DNA of 64,000 nucleotides from CAVQRC01 sp963715045 (GTDB lineage: Bacteria; Planctomycetota; Planctomycetia; Pirellulales; Lacipirellulaceae). Positions within the stretch are counted from its first letter, which is position 1. Each line of letters starts with the position of its first letter. The position numbers and the translations under genes were made by a program. Positions 26,995 to 35,619 of the stretch are shown here, one piece after another. The notes beneath the pieces are model-generated. The model did no database searches, was not told the DNA's origin, and saw only the letters and a list, made by a program, of their open reading frames with translations. The stretch lies in NCBI GenBank assembly GCA_963715045.1, contig CAVQRC010000001.1, positions 186,001-250,000 on the forward strand. Direction: 5' to 3'.

Positions 26995-28350
26995 ATGGCC
27001 CAATTCGAACCCGTTCTGCTCGCCCAGATCCATGCCGAGGACAGTCATACCCTCCGCCACTACGAGGCGACCGGTGGGTATCAAACCCTGCGCAAGGTTC
27101 TCAAGGAGTGGACGCCCGCCGAGGTCATCGGCGAAGTCAAGGAGAGCGCGTTGCGGGGCCGGGGAGGAGCGGGATTTCCCTGTGGCCTGAAATGGACGTT
27201 TCTCCCCCAGGATCATCCTGGTCCCGTCTACATGTGCATTAATGCCGACGAGAGCGAGCCGGGGACCTTCAATAATCGGATCCTCATGGAAGAAGATCCG
27301 CATCAGGTGCTCGAGGGCTCGATCCTGGCTTCCTATGCCACGGGTGCGTCAACCGCCTACATTTATTTGCGGTACGAATACCCGCTGGCCCTGGAGCGAC
27401 TCCAGCAGGCGATCGACGAATGCTACGCGGCCGGGTTGCTCGGCAGGCACATTGCCGGCTCGGACTTCTCACTCGACGTGTACCTCCATCGCGGTGCCGC
27501 GGCCTACATCTGCGGTGAGGAGACAGGACTCATCGAGAGTCTGGAGGGGAAGCGAGCCTGGCCCCGCATCAAGCCGCCGTTCCCCGCCGTCGAGGGATTG
27601 TTTCGCAAACCGACGGTCGTCAATAACATCGAGACCGTGGCCTGCGTGAGGCATATCTGTGAACGGGGGGCCACGTGGTTCAAATCCCTGGGAGTTCCTC
27701 CCGATCCGGACAATCCCCGCGACGTCGGCAGTTTTGGCCCCAAGTTGTATTGTCTGAGCGGTCACATCGAGAAGCCTGGTTGCTACGAGGCACCGATGGG
27801 GATTACCTGCCGCGAGCTGATCGAGGATTTCGGCGGCGGTGTCTGGAAGGGGCGGCGAGGGAAGGCGGCCATTCCAGGCGGGATCAGTATGGGCTTGATG
27901 ACCGAGCCTGAATTCGACACCTCGCTCTGCTTCGCCGGTCCCGGCAAAGTGGGGTGCCTGGGGCTCGGAACGGCGGCAGTGGTCGTGCTGGATGAGACGG
28001 TCTCGATGGTCGACTTTCTCCACAACAGTTGTCGGTTCTTCGCCCACGAGAGTTGCGGCCAGTGCACGCCCTGCCGAGAGGGAACCGCTTGGGCATTATC
28101 GATGCTCGAGCGGATCAAACATGGAAAGGGTCGAATTCGCGACCTGGAACTTTTGCTCGAGATCGGCGACAACATCGGCATCATGCCTGGCACCACGATC
28201 TGCGGACTGGCGGACGGGGCGGCCTGGCCGATCAAGAATGCGATCCGCAAATTCCGTGACGAGTTCGAAGAGACGATCAAGCGTACCAATCCCACGGGCT
28301 GGATGGTGGAGGAAGCCGTACCTGCCCTGGAATTGATTGGAATTCACTAG
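26995..28350 (+). CDS. nuoF: NADH-quinone oxidoreductase subunit F
   Basis: This 451-residue subunit binds NADH and FMN. The nucleotide-binding glycine motif is 'LRGRGGAGFPCGLKW', the FMN site includes 'CINADESEPGTFNNR', and the N3 cluster ligands are in 'HESCGQCTPCREGTAW' with a later Cys in 'PGTTICGLADGAAWP'. Length and order are typical. The start at 26995 follows nuoE by 51 bases. Confidence 0.97.
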   Translation: MAQFEPVLLAQIHAEDSHTLRHYEATGGYQTLRKVLKEWTPAEVIGEVKESALRGRGGAGFPCGLKWTFLPQDHPGPVYMCINADESEPGTFNNRILMEEDPHQVLEGSILASYATGASTAYIYLRYEYPLALERLQQAIDECYAAGLLGRHIAGSDFSLDVYLHRGAAAYICGEETGLIESLEGKRAWPRIKPPFPAVEGLFRKPTVVNNIETVACVRHICERGATWFKSLGVPPDPDNPRDVGSFGPKLYCLSGHIEKPGCYEAPMGITCRELIEDFGGGVWKGRRGKAAIPGGISMGLMTEPEFDTSLCFAGPGKVGCLGLGTAAVVVLDETVSMVDFLHNSCRFFAHESCGQCTPCREGTAWALSMLERIKHGKGRIRDLELLLEIGDNIGIMPGTTICGLADGAAWPIKNAIRKFRDEFEETIKRTNPTGWMVEEAVPALELIGIH

Positions 28351-28486
28351 CATGCCGGGTCGGGGCCGGACCGGCGACAACCTTCAATCGCCTTACATAC
28401 ACCGATCCCGCGTGTGGAATCGGGTGGCCGGCAAGGAACCCCCGGTCGGTGATCAACGAGCAGACCCCGAACCAGACAATCCCTTT

Positions 28487-30145
28487 ATGGCCACGGTTTA
28501 CATCAACGACACGCCCGTCGAAATCGATGCCGCGGAACAGCTCAACGGCATCCAGGTGGCTCAACGCGCCGGGGTCGAAATTCCGCATTACTGCTGGCAC
28601 CCCGGGCTGAGCGTGGTGGCCAGTTGTCGGATGTGCCTCGTCGAGACCGGAACCCGCAACGCCGAGACAGGGGACGTGCAGATGGTTCCCAAGCTGGTGC
28701 CGGCGTGCCAGACTCCAGCCCGCGATGGGTCGGTATTCATTACCAACAGCGAAAAGGTCGACCAGGCCAGGGCCATGGTCGAAGAAGACCTGCTTATCGA
28801 TCATCCGATCGACTGCCCGATCTGTGACAAGGCGGGCGAATGCAGTCTGCAGGACTATCACTTCAAGTACGGCCAGGACCAGCGGCGGGCCGACATTCGC
28901 CCCTTCACCAGCCGGCGTCGGCCGATGGGCGACACCGTGACGTTGTTTGTCGATCGCTGCGTCATGTGCAGTCGCTGCGTGCGGTTTTGCCGCGAGATCA
29001 CGGGCACGAGTGAATTGATGGTGATCAATCGAGGCGCCCACGAAGAGATCGATGTGTTCCCCGGTTACCCGCTCGCGAACAAGCTATCGGGCAACGTGGT
29101 CGACCTGTGTCCCGTCGGCGCTCTCGGCGATCGCCAGTTTCTCTATAGCCAGCGGGTGTGGTTCATGAAGGAACATGCGGGAGTCTGCACGGGCTGCTCG
29201 ACCGGATGTTCGATCCACGTCGACGAGAATCAGGATCGTCTGTACCGCTTGCGACCGCGAGAGAATCCCCATGTGAACCAATGGTGGATGTGCGATGACG
29301 GTCGCTACGGTTGGCACTATGTCCACAGTCGCGAGCGTGTTCTGGGTCCCCATCGCCGGATCGACGGCGAGGTCACCGCAGCCGACTGGACGCAGCTGCC
29401 CGAGCAACTTGACGGCCTACTGCGCAAGGCCGCCGGCAAGGGTCGCCTCGCCGCCGCTCTGTCACCGCACCTCACGGTCGAGGAAGCTTACCTGCTGGCG
29501 GAGTATGTTCGTGGAATTGATCCCGCCGCGGTCCTGGCAGTTGCCGCGATTCCGGTGCACGGTACGGACGAGAGATTTCCGAACGGGTTCACGATCCGGG
29601 CCGAGAAGTGTCCTAACCGCCGTGGTGTCGAAGAGATCGTCGCCCACTACATGGACCGCGTCATCGAATGGGAAGAGTTTCTCGATCTCGCCGCCAAGGG
29701 TGACTTCTCCGCCACGTGGGTCGCCGGAGGGTATCCTGATCCTGCCTGGCACGACGAGGCGGTCGCGGAGCGGCTCGCGGCGGTCGACTTGCTGATCGTG
29801 GGAGACCTGTTCGCGTCTCCACTCACGCGTCGCGCGGACGTCCTCCTGCCTTCGGCCGCCTTTGCCGAACGAAGTGGTTCGTACGTGAACCACGACGATC
29901 GGATCCAGAGTGTCGAGTGGGCGATTCGCGCCCCGGCGGGCGTTCAGGTCGAGGGCCGACTGTTCGCTCGCCTGGCCGGAAGGCAGAGACTCTTCCAAGC
30001 CCAGGAAGTGCTCGCTGAAGTCGCGGCCCGAATCCCCTATTTCCATTCGGCGGCCTCGGGCGTCGGTCCGCGGGGCGTCGACCTCAAGACCAGCCTGCTC
30101 GCCAGCGATCAACCCGCCACTCAGGCCGCCACGACCGCCACCTGA
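28487..30145 (+). CDS. nuoG: NADH-quinone oxidoreductase subunit G, short form
   Basis: I chose 28487 ('MATVYINDTPVEIDAAEQL'), since the open frame upstream to 28337 overlaps nuoF and looks non-coding. The protein is 552 residues, well short of the 700-900 of many NuoG. It has the N-terminal [2Fe-2S] domain ('CWHPGLSVVASCRMCLVE'), the His-Cys3 region ('DHPIDCPICDKAGECSLQDYH'), cluster ligands in 'DRCVMCSRCVRFC', and the start of a molybdopterin-oxidoreductase-like domain ('HAGVCTGCSTGCSIHV'). The C-terminal domain is reduced. Confidence 0.95.
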   Translation: MATVYINDTPVEIDAAEQLNGIQVAQRAGVEIPHYCWHPGLSVVASCRMCLVETGTRNAETGDVQMVPKLVPACQTPARDGSVFITNSEKVDQARAMVEEDLLIDHPIDCPICDKAGECSLQDYHFKYGQDQRRADIRPFTSRRRPMGDTVTLFVDRCVMCSRCVRFCREITGTSELMVINRGAHEEIDVFPGYPLANKLSGNVVDLCPVGALGDRQFLYSQRVWFMKEHAGVCTGCSTGCSIHVDENQDRLYRLRPRENPHVNQWWMCDDGRYGWHYVHSRERVLGPHRRIDGEVTAADWTQLPEQLDGLLRKAAGKGRLAAALSPHLTVEEAYLLAEYVRGIDPAAVLAVAAIPVHGTDERFPNGFTIRAEKCPNRRGVEEIVAHYMDRVIEWEEFLDLAAKGDFSATWVAGGYPDPAWHDEAVAERLAAVDLLIVGDLFASPLTRRADVLLPSAAFAERSGSYVNHDDRIQSVEWAIRAPAGVQVEGRLFARLAGRQRLFQAQEVLAEVAARIPYFHSAASGVGPRGVDLKTSLLASDQPATQAATTAT

Positions 30146-30151
30146 TTCGTC

Positions 30152-31441
30152 ATGACCTACATCGTCATCGAGGCCGTCATCAAGATCGCCCTGCTCATCG
30201 GCGGGGTCATGACGGCGGCTGCCTACCTCGTTCTGGTGGAACGTTGGATGGCCGCCTGGATTCAAATGCGGCGGGGGCCCAATCGTGTGGGGTTGCCGAT
30301 TCGCGAATTCGCCGGTCCGGTACTGGCTGTCGTCGGTTCGGTCGGCAGCCGAATCCTGCCCCGTAAGAACCCCAGCATGTTCGGGCTCGGCCAGCCCCTC
30401 GCCGATGGGCTGAAATTCATTTTCAAGGAGGAATACACACCCGCTCACGTCAATCCGAAGCTCTATACGGTGGCACCGATCGTGATTCTCACGACCGCCC
30501 TGGCCGTGTTCGCCGTCATTCCCTTCGGAAGCGTCATCCCGCCCGCACCAGATTGGCTGCGAGCGATCCTGCCCGAGGCCATGATCTGGAACCAACCCGT
30601 CGAACTTGTCGTGGCCCCCGGTCTCGACGTCGGGATGATCTTCGTGTTCGCGCTGTCGAGTCTGGCCGTTTATGGCGTCATCATTGGTGGCTGGGCCAGC
30701 AACAGCAAGTACAGCCTCCTCGGAGGTCTGCGGTCCAGTGCCCAATTGATCTCCTACGAACTCTCTCTCGGTCTCGGGATTCTGGGCGTCGTGTTCGCCA
30801 CCGGTTCGCTCCGGCTGGACGCGATGATCGACCATCAGGCGGCCACCGGCTGGTGGAACATCATGACGCAACCGCTGGGATTCATCGTGTTCATGGTTGC
30901 GGCCTTCGCCGAGGCGGGTCGGCTGCCGTTCGATCTCCCCGAGGCCGAGCAGGAACTCGTGGGCGGCTATCACACCGAGTATTCCGGAATGCGGCTGCTG
31001 CTGTTCCTGACGGCCGAGTTCATTCACATGACGACGGCGGCCGTGCTGATCGTCGTGCTGTTCCTCGGCGGCTGGCACTTCTGGGGCATGTCCGCGCCGG
31101 GGACGGCCATCGGCTGGGGCGAGGCCCTCTTGAGGATTCTCGTCCTGATGGCCAAGATCTTGGCCGTGGTGTTGTTTTTCATGATCGTGAGGTGGTCATG
31201 GCCGCGGTTCCGCTACGACCAACTGATGTCGTTGGGGTGGAAGATCATGCTGCCCCTGGGGACCTTGAACATGATCGTCGTCGCCATGCTCGAAGAGTGG
31301 TACTTGATCGGCGGCGGCGGCTCGATGCTGCCCTACGTAGTGATCGGGTGGGCCGTGCTGTTCGGCGGGATGTACGCCATGGCAGTCGCAGCCCCGCGGC
31401 TCTCCGACAACAGGCCGCGACCCCTGGAAGACTGGAATTGA
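30152..31441 (+). CDS. nuoH: NADH-quinone oxidoreductase subunit H
   Basis: This 429-residue membrane subunit forms the quinone tunnel at the joint of the two arms. Conserved loops are 'QMRRGPNRVGLPI', 'PFDLPEAEQELVGGYHTEYSGMR' (split here by sequence, not by frame) and 'WSWPRFRYDQLMSLGWK'. Several charged residues of the 'EAEQELVGG' loop, needed for coupling in the family, are present. The start lies 6 bases after the nuoG stop. Confidence 0.96.
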   Translation: MTYIVIEAVIKIALLIGGVMTAAAYLVLVERWMAAWIQMRRGPNRVGLPIREFAGPVLAVVGSVGSRILPRKNPSMFGLGQPLADGLKFIFKEEYTPAHVNPKLYTVAPIVILTTALAVFAVIPFGSVIPPAPDWLRAILPEAMIWNQPVELVVAPGLDVGMIFVFALSSLAVYGVIIGGWASNSKYSLLGGLRSSAQLISYELSLGLGILGVVFATGSLRLDAMIDHQAATGWWNIMTQPLGFIVFMVAAFAEAGRLPFDLPEAEQELVGGYHTEYSGMRLLLFLTAEFIHMTTAAVLIVVLFLGGWHFWGMSAPGTAIGWGEALLRILVLMAKILAVVLFFMIVRWSWPRFRYDQLMSLGWKIMLPLGTLNMIVVAMLEEWYLIGGGGSMLPYVVIGWAVLFGGMYAMAVAAPRLSDNRPRPLEDWN

Positions 31442-31445
31442 AATC

Positions 31446-31976
31446 ATGCATCACGACAGTCCGGATATTACCTGGGTCGAAGAACCGAAACTGGGGCTCG
31501 CGGGGCGGATGTACCTGCCGTTGTTCGTCGATGGATTGCGAACCACCGCCAAGCACCTGGTCGCTCCCAAGGTGACGGTGAGCTTCCCCGAAGAACGTCC
31601 CAAGTTCGGCAATCCGCAGATTTATCGCGGTGTCCATCGCCTCAATCGCGACGCCCAGGGACGCGTCAAGTGCGTGGCCTGTTTTCTCTGCGCGACGGCC
31701 TGCCCGGCTCACTGCATCGACATCGTCGGAACCGAGTCGCCGTGGGACGATCGTGAAAAGTATCCCGAGAGTTTCACGATCGACGAGCTGCGATGTATCT
31801 ACTGCGGAATGTGCGAGGAAGCCTGCCCGGTGGACGCTATTGAGCTGACCAGCCTGTTCGACCTGACCGGGCGAAGTCGTGAGGAAATGGTGTTCGACAA
31901 GGAGAAACTGTTGAGCGTGTATGACGCCACCAAGGACCGCGAACCCATGCAATCGGCCGGTGGCCAGGGAGTCTGA
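31446..31976 (+). CDS. nuoI: NADH-quinone oxidoreductase subunit I
   Basis: This 176-residue subunit carries two [4Fe-4S] clusters (N6a, N6b). The paired ferredoxin motifs are 'CVACFLCATACPAHCI' and 'CIYCGMCEEACPVDAI' (both C-x2-C-x2-C-x3-C-P). It starts 4 bases after nuoH, and its stop overlaps the nuoJ ATG region (TGAATG), which indicates translational coupling. Confidence 0.97.
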   Translation: MHHDSPDITWVEEPKLGLAGRMYLPLFVDGLRTTAKHLVAPKVTVSFPEERPKFGNPQIYRGVHRLNRDAQGRVKCVACFLCATACPAHCIDIVGTESPWDDREKYPESFTIDELRCIYCGMCEEACPVDAIELTSLFDLTGRSREEMVFDKEKLLSVYDATKDREPMQSAGGQGV

Positions 31977-32876
31977 ATGACGGCAGGGATGCGATTCATG
32001 CCGGTGACGCCGCTCGCGGTGGTCGAGCCGGACGCGGCGGCCGATGAGATCGGCGTGGTCGAGCCCACGTTCTGGACCGACTTCGTCAATTCGCCGCTGA
32101 TCTGGGCGGTCGTCGCCCTGGCCCTGGGCCTGTACCTGGTGCTTCCCCGGGGGACCCGCCGGGGAACGCGTGTGGGAACGCTGGCCCTGGCGATCGGTTT
32201 GATCCTGCTTGCCTGGCAGGTCCCGGCGGTCATGCACTGGCCCAGCCGAACGATTCTCGCGATTCTCTCGATTACGACCGTGCTCAGTTGCGTCGCGGCC
32301 ATCACTTTCCGAAACCCCATGTACTGCGCCTTGTGGTTTGGCGTCGCCCTGTTGAGTATCTCGGCACTGTTCCTCTACCAGGGCGCCCAGTTCTTGAGCG
32401 TCGCCACGATCACGGTTTATGCCGGCGCGATCCTGGTCACCTTTCTGTTCGTGCTGATGCTGGCCCAGCCTGCCGGGCAGGCCGCCTACGATCGCGTCAG
32501 TTGGGAGGCCGCCCTCGCCGCGACAACGGGGGCCGTGATCATCGGACTCGTGTTTGGCGTCGTGCAGACCACCGTGGCCGAAGGCGGTGATACTTCGACG
32601 TCCGTCGCTGCCACGGAATCGACAGAGCTGCCCGCTGCCAACGCCCGGTCCGTCGATGAGCTCGACGGCCAGCGATCCGGTCGCGAGCGGAACCGTGGCG
32701 TGTTGACCAGTCAGCACGTCGCGACACTCGGCCGGGAGTTACTCGGCCGTCACCTCGTGAGCATGCAGATCGCCGCCGCACTGATGCTTGCCGCCCTCGT
32801 CGGGGCCGTCGCCATCGTGACCCAGGGAAAGAAAACCCACGATGCCCAGCGGCCTGCCAACCCACCAGTCCCATAG
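31977..32876 (+). CDS. nuoJ: NADH-quinone oxidoreductase subunit J
   Basis: This 299-residue membrane subunit is longer than usual (about 170-200). Two extra hydrophobic segments ('LIWAVVALALGLYLVLP' and 'VGTLALAIGLILLAWQV') precede the core, which begins near 'AILSITTVLSCVAAITFRNPMYC'. The family block 'TITVYAGAILVTFLFVLML' is intact. A long charged loop with a Thr/Ser/Asn-rich part lies between the last two helices. The stop TAG (32874-32876) falls inside the first unit of an octamer array. Confidence 0.9.
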   Translation: MTAGMRFMPVTPLAVVEPDAAADEIGVVEPTFWTDFVNSPLIWAVVALALGLYLVLPRGTRRGTRVGTLALAIGLILLAWQVPAVMHWPSRTILAILSITTVLSCVAAITFRNPMYCALWFGVALLSISALFLYQGAQFLSVATITVYAGAILVTFLFVLMLAQPAGQAAYDRVSWEAALAATTGAVIIGLVFGVVQTTVAEGGDTSTSVAATESTELPAANARSVDELDGQRSGRERNRGVLTSQHVATLGRELLGRHLVSMQIAAALMLAALVGAVAIVTQGKKTHDAQRPANPPVP

Positions 32877-32909
32877 TCCCAGCGTCCCATAGTCCCAGCG
32901 TCCCAGGCG
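32869..32909. repeat. Octamer array (TCCCATAG/TCCCAGCG) before nuoK
   Basis: Alternating units of TCCCATAG and TCCCAGCG, with a final 9-base TCCCAGGCG, run from the nuoJ stop to 5 bases before the nuoK ATG. No Shine-Dalgarno sequence is present. Confidence 0.9.
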
Positions 32910-32914
32910 CACAA

Positions 32915-33364
32915 ATGCCCGCCATCGAATCGAGTCTGCTGGAAACCTACCTGCTCGTCGGGGCCGTCGTGTTCGGCCTCGGGCTGGTGGGCTTCATTGC
33001 GCGACGGAACATGATCGTCATGTTCCTGGCCGCGGAGATGATGCTCCAGGGAATCTCGCTGACCCTCGTGGGATTCAGTCGCTTCCACAACGACTGGGGA
33101 GGGCAGATCCTGGTGGTGTTCATCATTGCCGTAGCGGCCTGCGAAGCGGCCCTCGCTCTGGCCCTGGTGTTGATGTTGTTCCGCCAGGCCGGCAGCCTCG
33201 ACATGGCCTACTGGCAGAAGCTTCGCGAGGATCACCTCCGCCGCTTCGTCGATCACGAGCTGCCCGAAATACCTGATGTCCAACAGACGTGGCCCACATT
33301 GACGCCGGCCGGGCGTCTACCGGAAACCGACGAAGAACCAAGGCTGCACCGCACTCATGTCTGA
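32915..33364 (+). CDS. nuoK: NADH-quinone oxidoreductase subunit K
   Basis: This 149-residue subunit has the three helices of NuoK ('YLLVGAVVFGLGLVGFIARRN', 'LGVEL'-like region 'MIVMFLAAEMMLQGISLTL' with a membrane Glu, and 'ILVVFIIAVAACEAALALALV'). It is longer than typical NuoK (about 100) by a charged C-terminal tail of about 45 residues. Its 3' end overlaps the nuoL start by 8 bases. Confidence 0.95.
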   Translation: MPAIESSLLETYLLVGAVVFGLGLVGFIARRNMIVMFLAAEMMLQGISLTLVGFSRFHNDWGGQILVVFIIAVAACEAALALALVLMLFRQAGSLDMAYWQKLREDHLRRFVDHELPEIPDVQQTWPTLTPAGRLPETDEEPRLHRTHV

Positions 33365-35570
33365 CTGGAATCTGATCCAGACGCTGCTCGTGGCAATCCC
33401 GGCGCTGCCCCTTGCCGCGGCGATTATCACCGCCACGCTTGGCCCGCGACTGAAGGGACTCAGCCATTGGCCTACCGTGCTGGCCCTAACGGTGGCCACC
33501 ATTCTCAGTGCCATGTTGCTTTTCGCCGTACGCGACGCGGCGACGTCCCAGCCGACAGCGGACGCGGATACGAGTGCTGAATCCGGGGAGACTCAGGCCG
33601 CCACGGACACCGAACAAGCCGGCGTGGGGTTCGAAGAACTCGTCGAGCTCTGGACCTGGGTCGATGTGCCGGATGCGGGAAACCCGTCGGCCGTGGACGA
33701 GTCTCTCGTGCTCGACCGGCCGGCGTTCGATATCGGGGTTGTGCTTCGGGCGGACGGTCTGACCGCGATCATGCTCTTGATGGTGAGCCTGGTGTCCACC
33801 CTCGTCGCGATTTACGCTGCCGGTTACATGCATGGCGACCGCGGCTATTGGCGTTTCTTCGCCTACGTCTCGTTGTTCGTGTTCTCGATGACGATGCTGG
33901 TCTCGGTCAGCAACTTCCTCCTGCTGTATGTTTTCTGGGAGGCGGTCGGCGTCTGCAGCTATCTGCTGATCGGCTTCTGGTATGAGAAGCCGTCTGCCGC
34001 AGCGGCCGGCAAGAAGGCCTTCCTCGTCAATCGCATCGGCGACTTCGGTTTTGCGTTGGCGTTGTTCTTGATCTGGACCACTTACGGCTCGCTCAACTAC
34101 CACGATTCCATCAACTCGGTGGGCGAAGTTTCACCGGGCGTGCTGGGACAATCCCGCCTTGCCGCCGCCGAGCCGGCCGAGTCGCATACGGCCGAGCACG
34201 ATGGGGAACACGGATCGAATCCGGTCGGCGAAGAAGACACGAGCGAACAAGAAGCTGTCACGATCGCGGGCCACCCGCTGGCGTACGTCGGCGGGACCGT
34301 TGGCACGGCGATTTGTCTGTTGCTGCTGCTGGGCGCCTGCGGAAAGAGCGCTCAATTCCCTCTGCATGTCTGGCTTCCCGACGCGATGGAAGGGCCAACA
34401 CCGGTCAGTGCGCTGATTCACGCGGCCACGATGGTCACCGCAGGTGTGTACATGATCACCCGCTGTACACCTTTGTTCATGGTCTCGCCCGAGGCACAAC
34501 TCACCGTCGCGGTCGTGGGCGTCACCACCGCCGCCCTCGGCGGGTTCATCGCCTTCACTCAAAACGACTTGAAACGCGTGCTCGCTTATTCGACCGTCAG
34601 CCAGCTCGGATTCATGTTTCTCGCCCTCGGGACCGGCGTCCTCGGCGGGATTGTGGCTGGCATGTTTCATCTGTTCACCCACGCCTTCTTTAAGGCGCTG
34701 CTGTTTCTGGGTGCCGGCAGCGTGATGCACGCGATGGGAGATGTCATCGACATCCGCCGCTTCGGCGGCCTGCGACGACTGATGCCCATCACGTTCTGGA
34801 CGTTCCTCATCGGCGGTCTCGCGTTGGCGGGCGTCGCTCCGCTGGCCGGCTTCTGGAGCAAAGACGCGATTCTGCATGCCGTGCACGAGGTCGCCCACGA
34901 CGGCGGCCCCTACCAAATCTTGTATTTCATCGCCAAAGTCACTGCCGTAGCAACTGCCATTTACACGTTCCGCGTAATCTTTCTCACGTTCTTCGGCGAG
35001 GAGCGGGTTCCACATGAAGCAGCCGGTCATGCCCATGAGTCGCCCCCCTCGATGACGATCCCGCTGATGATCCTCGCTGGGTGTGCCGTCTTCGTCGGAT
35101 TCCTGCACGCACCCTTCGCGGCACTATTGGAGACGACGCCGTCGCTCGCTTATCCCGGCGTTGCCGGTGAAGCCTTCGTATTCCTCGACGCTCAGGCGGT
35201 CTTTCTCGGAACGGCGCTCGCTCTGGCCGGGATCGGCATCGCGGCCTTCATTTACATCGGAGATCGTCGCGAGGCCGACGTGCTCGCCCGAATCCTGTGG
35301 CCGCTGTACCAGCTCTCGCGGGGCAAAATGTTCTTCGATCAGATCTACATGCTGCTGGTGGTGTGGCCCACGAAGCTGCTGGCCTGGTTTTCCTACTTGA
35401 TCGATCGATTCCTCGTCGACGGACTTGTTAACGCCGTGGGCCGTGCGCCGGTCGTCCTGGGCGGTGCCCTCCGCGGGATGCAGACCGGGATGGTGCAGCT
35501 CTATGCGTTGTTGATGCTGCTCGGACTGATCACGCTAATCGGGACCGTCGTGTGGCACGTATCGGGCTGA
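33357..35570 (+). CDS. nuoL: NADH-quinone oxidoreductase subunit L
   Basis: This 737-residue antiporter-like subunit pumps protons and bears the long lateral helix. The core block 'SAQFPLHVWLPDAMEGPTPVSALIHAATMVTAGVY' (residue run split here as a motif) is diagnostic, and 'GVCSYLLIGFWYEK' and 'NDLKRVLAYSTVSQLGFMFLALG' are typical. An acidic loop of about 40 residues (near 'TADADTSAESGETQAATDTE') is inserted after the first helices. It is followed by an octamer array and nuoM. Confidence 0.94.
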   Translation: MSDWNLIQTLLVAIPALPLAAAIITATLGPRLKGLSHWPTVLALTVATILSAMLLFAVRDAATSQPTADADTSAESGETQAATDTEQAGVGFEELVELWTWVDVPDAGNPSAVDESLVLDRPAFDIGVVLRADGLTAIMLLMVSLVSTLVAIYAAGYMHGDRGYWRFFAYVSLFVFSMTMLVSVSNFLLLYVFWEAVGVCSYLLIGFWYEKPSAAAAGKKAFLVNRIGDFGFALALFLIWTTYGSLNYHDSINSVGEVSPGVLGQSRLAAAEPAESHTAEHDGEHGSNPVGEEDTSEQEAVTIAGHPLAYVGGTVGTAICLLLLLGACGKSAQFPLHVWLPDAMEGPTPVSALIHAATMVTAGVYMITRCTPLFMVSPEAQLTVAVVGVTTAALGGFIAFTQNDLKRVLAYSTVSQLGFMFLALGTGVLGGIVAGMFHLFTHAFFKALLFLGAGSVMHAMGDVIDIRRFGGLRRLMPITFWTFLIGGLALAGVAPLAGFWSKDAILHAVHEVAHDGGPYQILYFIAKVTAVATAIYTFRVIFLTFFGEERVPHEAAGHAHESPPSMTIPLMILAGCAVFVGFLHAPFAALLETTPSLAYPGVAGEAFVFLDAQAVFLGTALALAGIGIAAFIYIGDRREADVLARILWPLYQLSRGKMFFDQIYMLLVVWPTKLLAWFSYLIDRFLVDGLVNAVGRAPVVLGGALRGMQTGMVQLYALLMLLGLITLIGTVVWHVSG

Positions 35571-35617
35571 CCAACCCACCAACCCACCAACCCACCAACC
35601 CACCAACCCACAAACCT
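35571..35617. repeat. Octamer array (CCAACCCA) before nuoM
   Basis: Five exact units of CCAACCCA and a partial CAAACCT start directly after the nuoL stop and end 2 bases before the nuoM ATG. The mRNA-sense strand is C-rich and has no Shine-Dalgarno sequence. Confidence 0.95.
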
Positions 35618-35619
35618 CT

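Noticed and set aside
28337..28486. Upstream extension of nuoG
   Set aside because: It overlaps nuoF, and its residues do not match the NuoG N-terminus, which begins at 28487.
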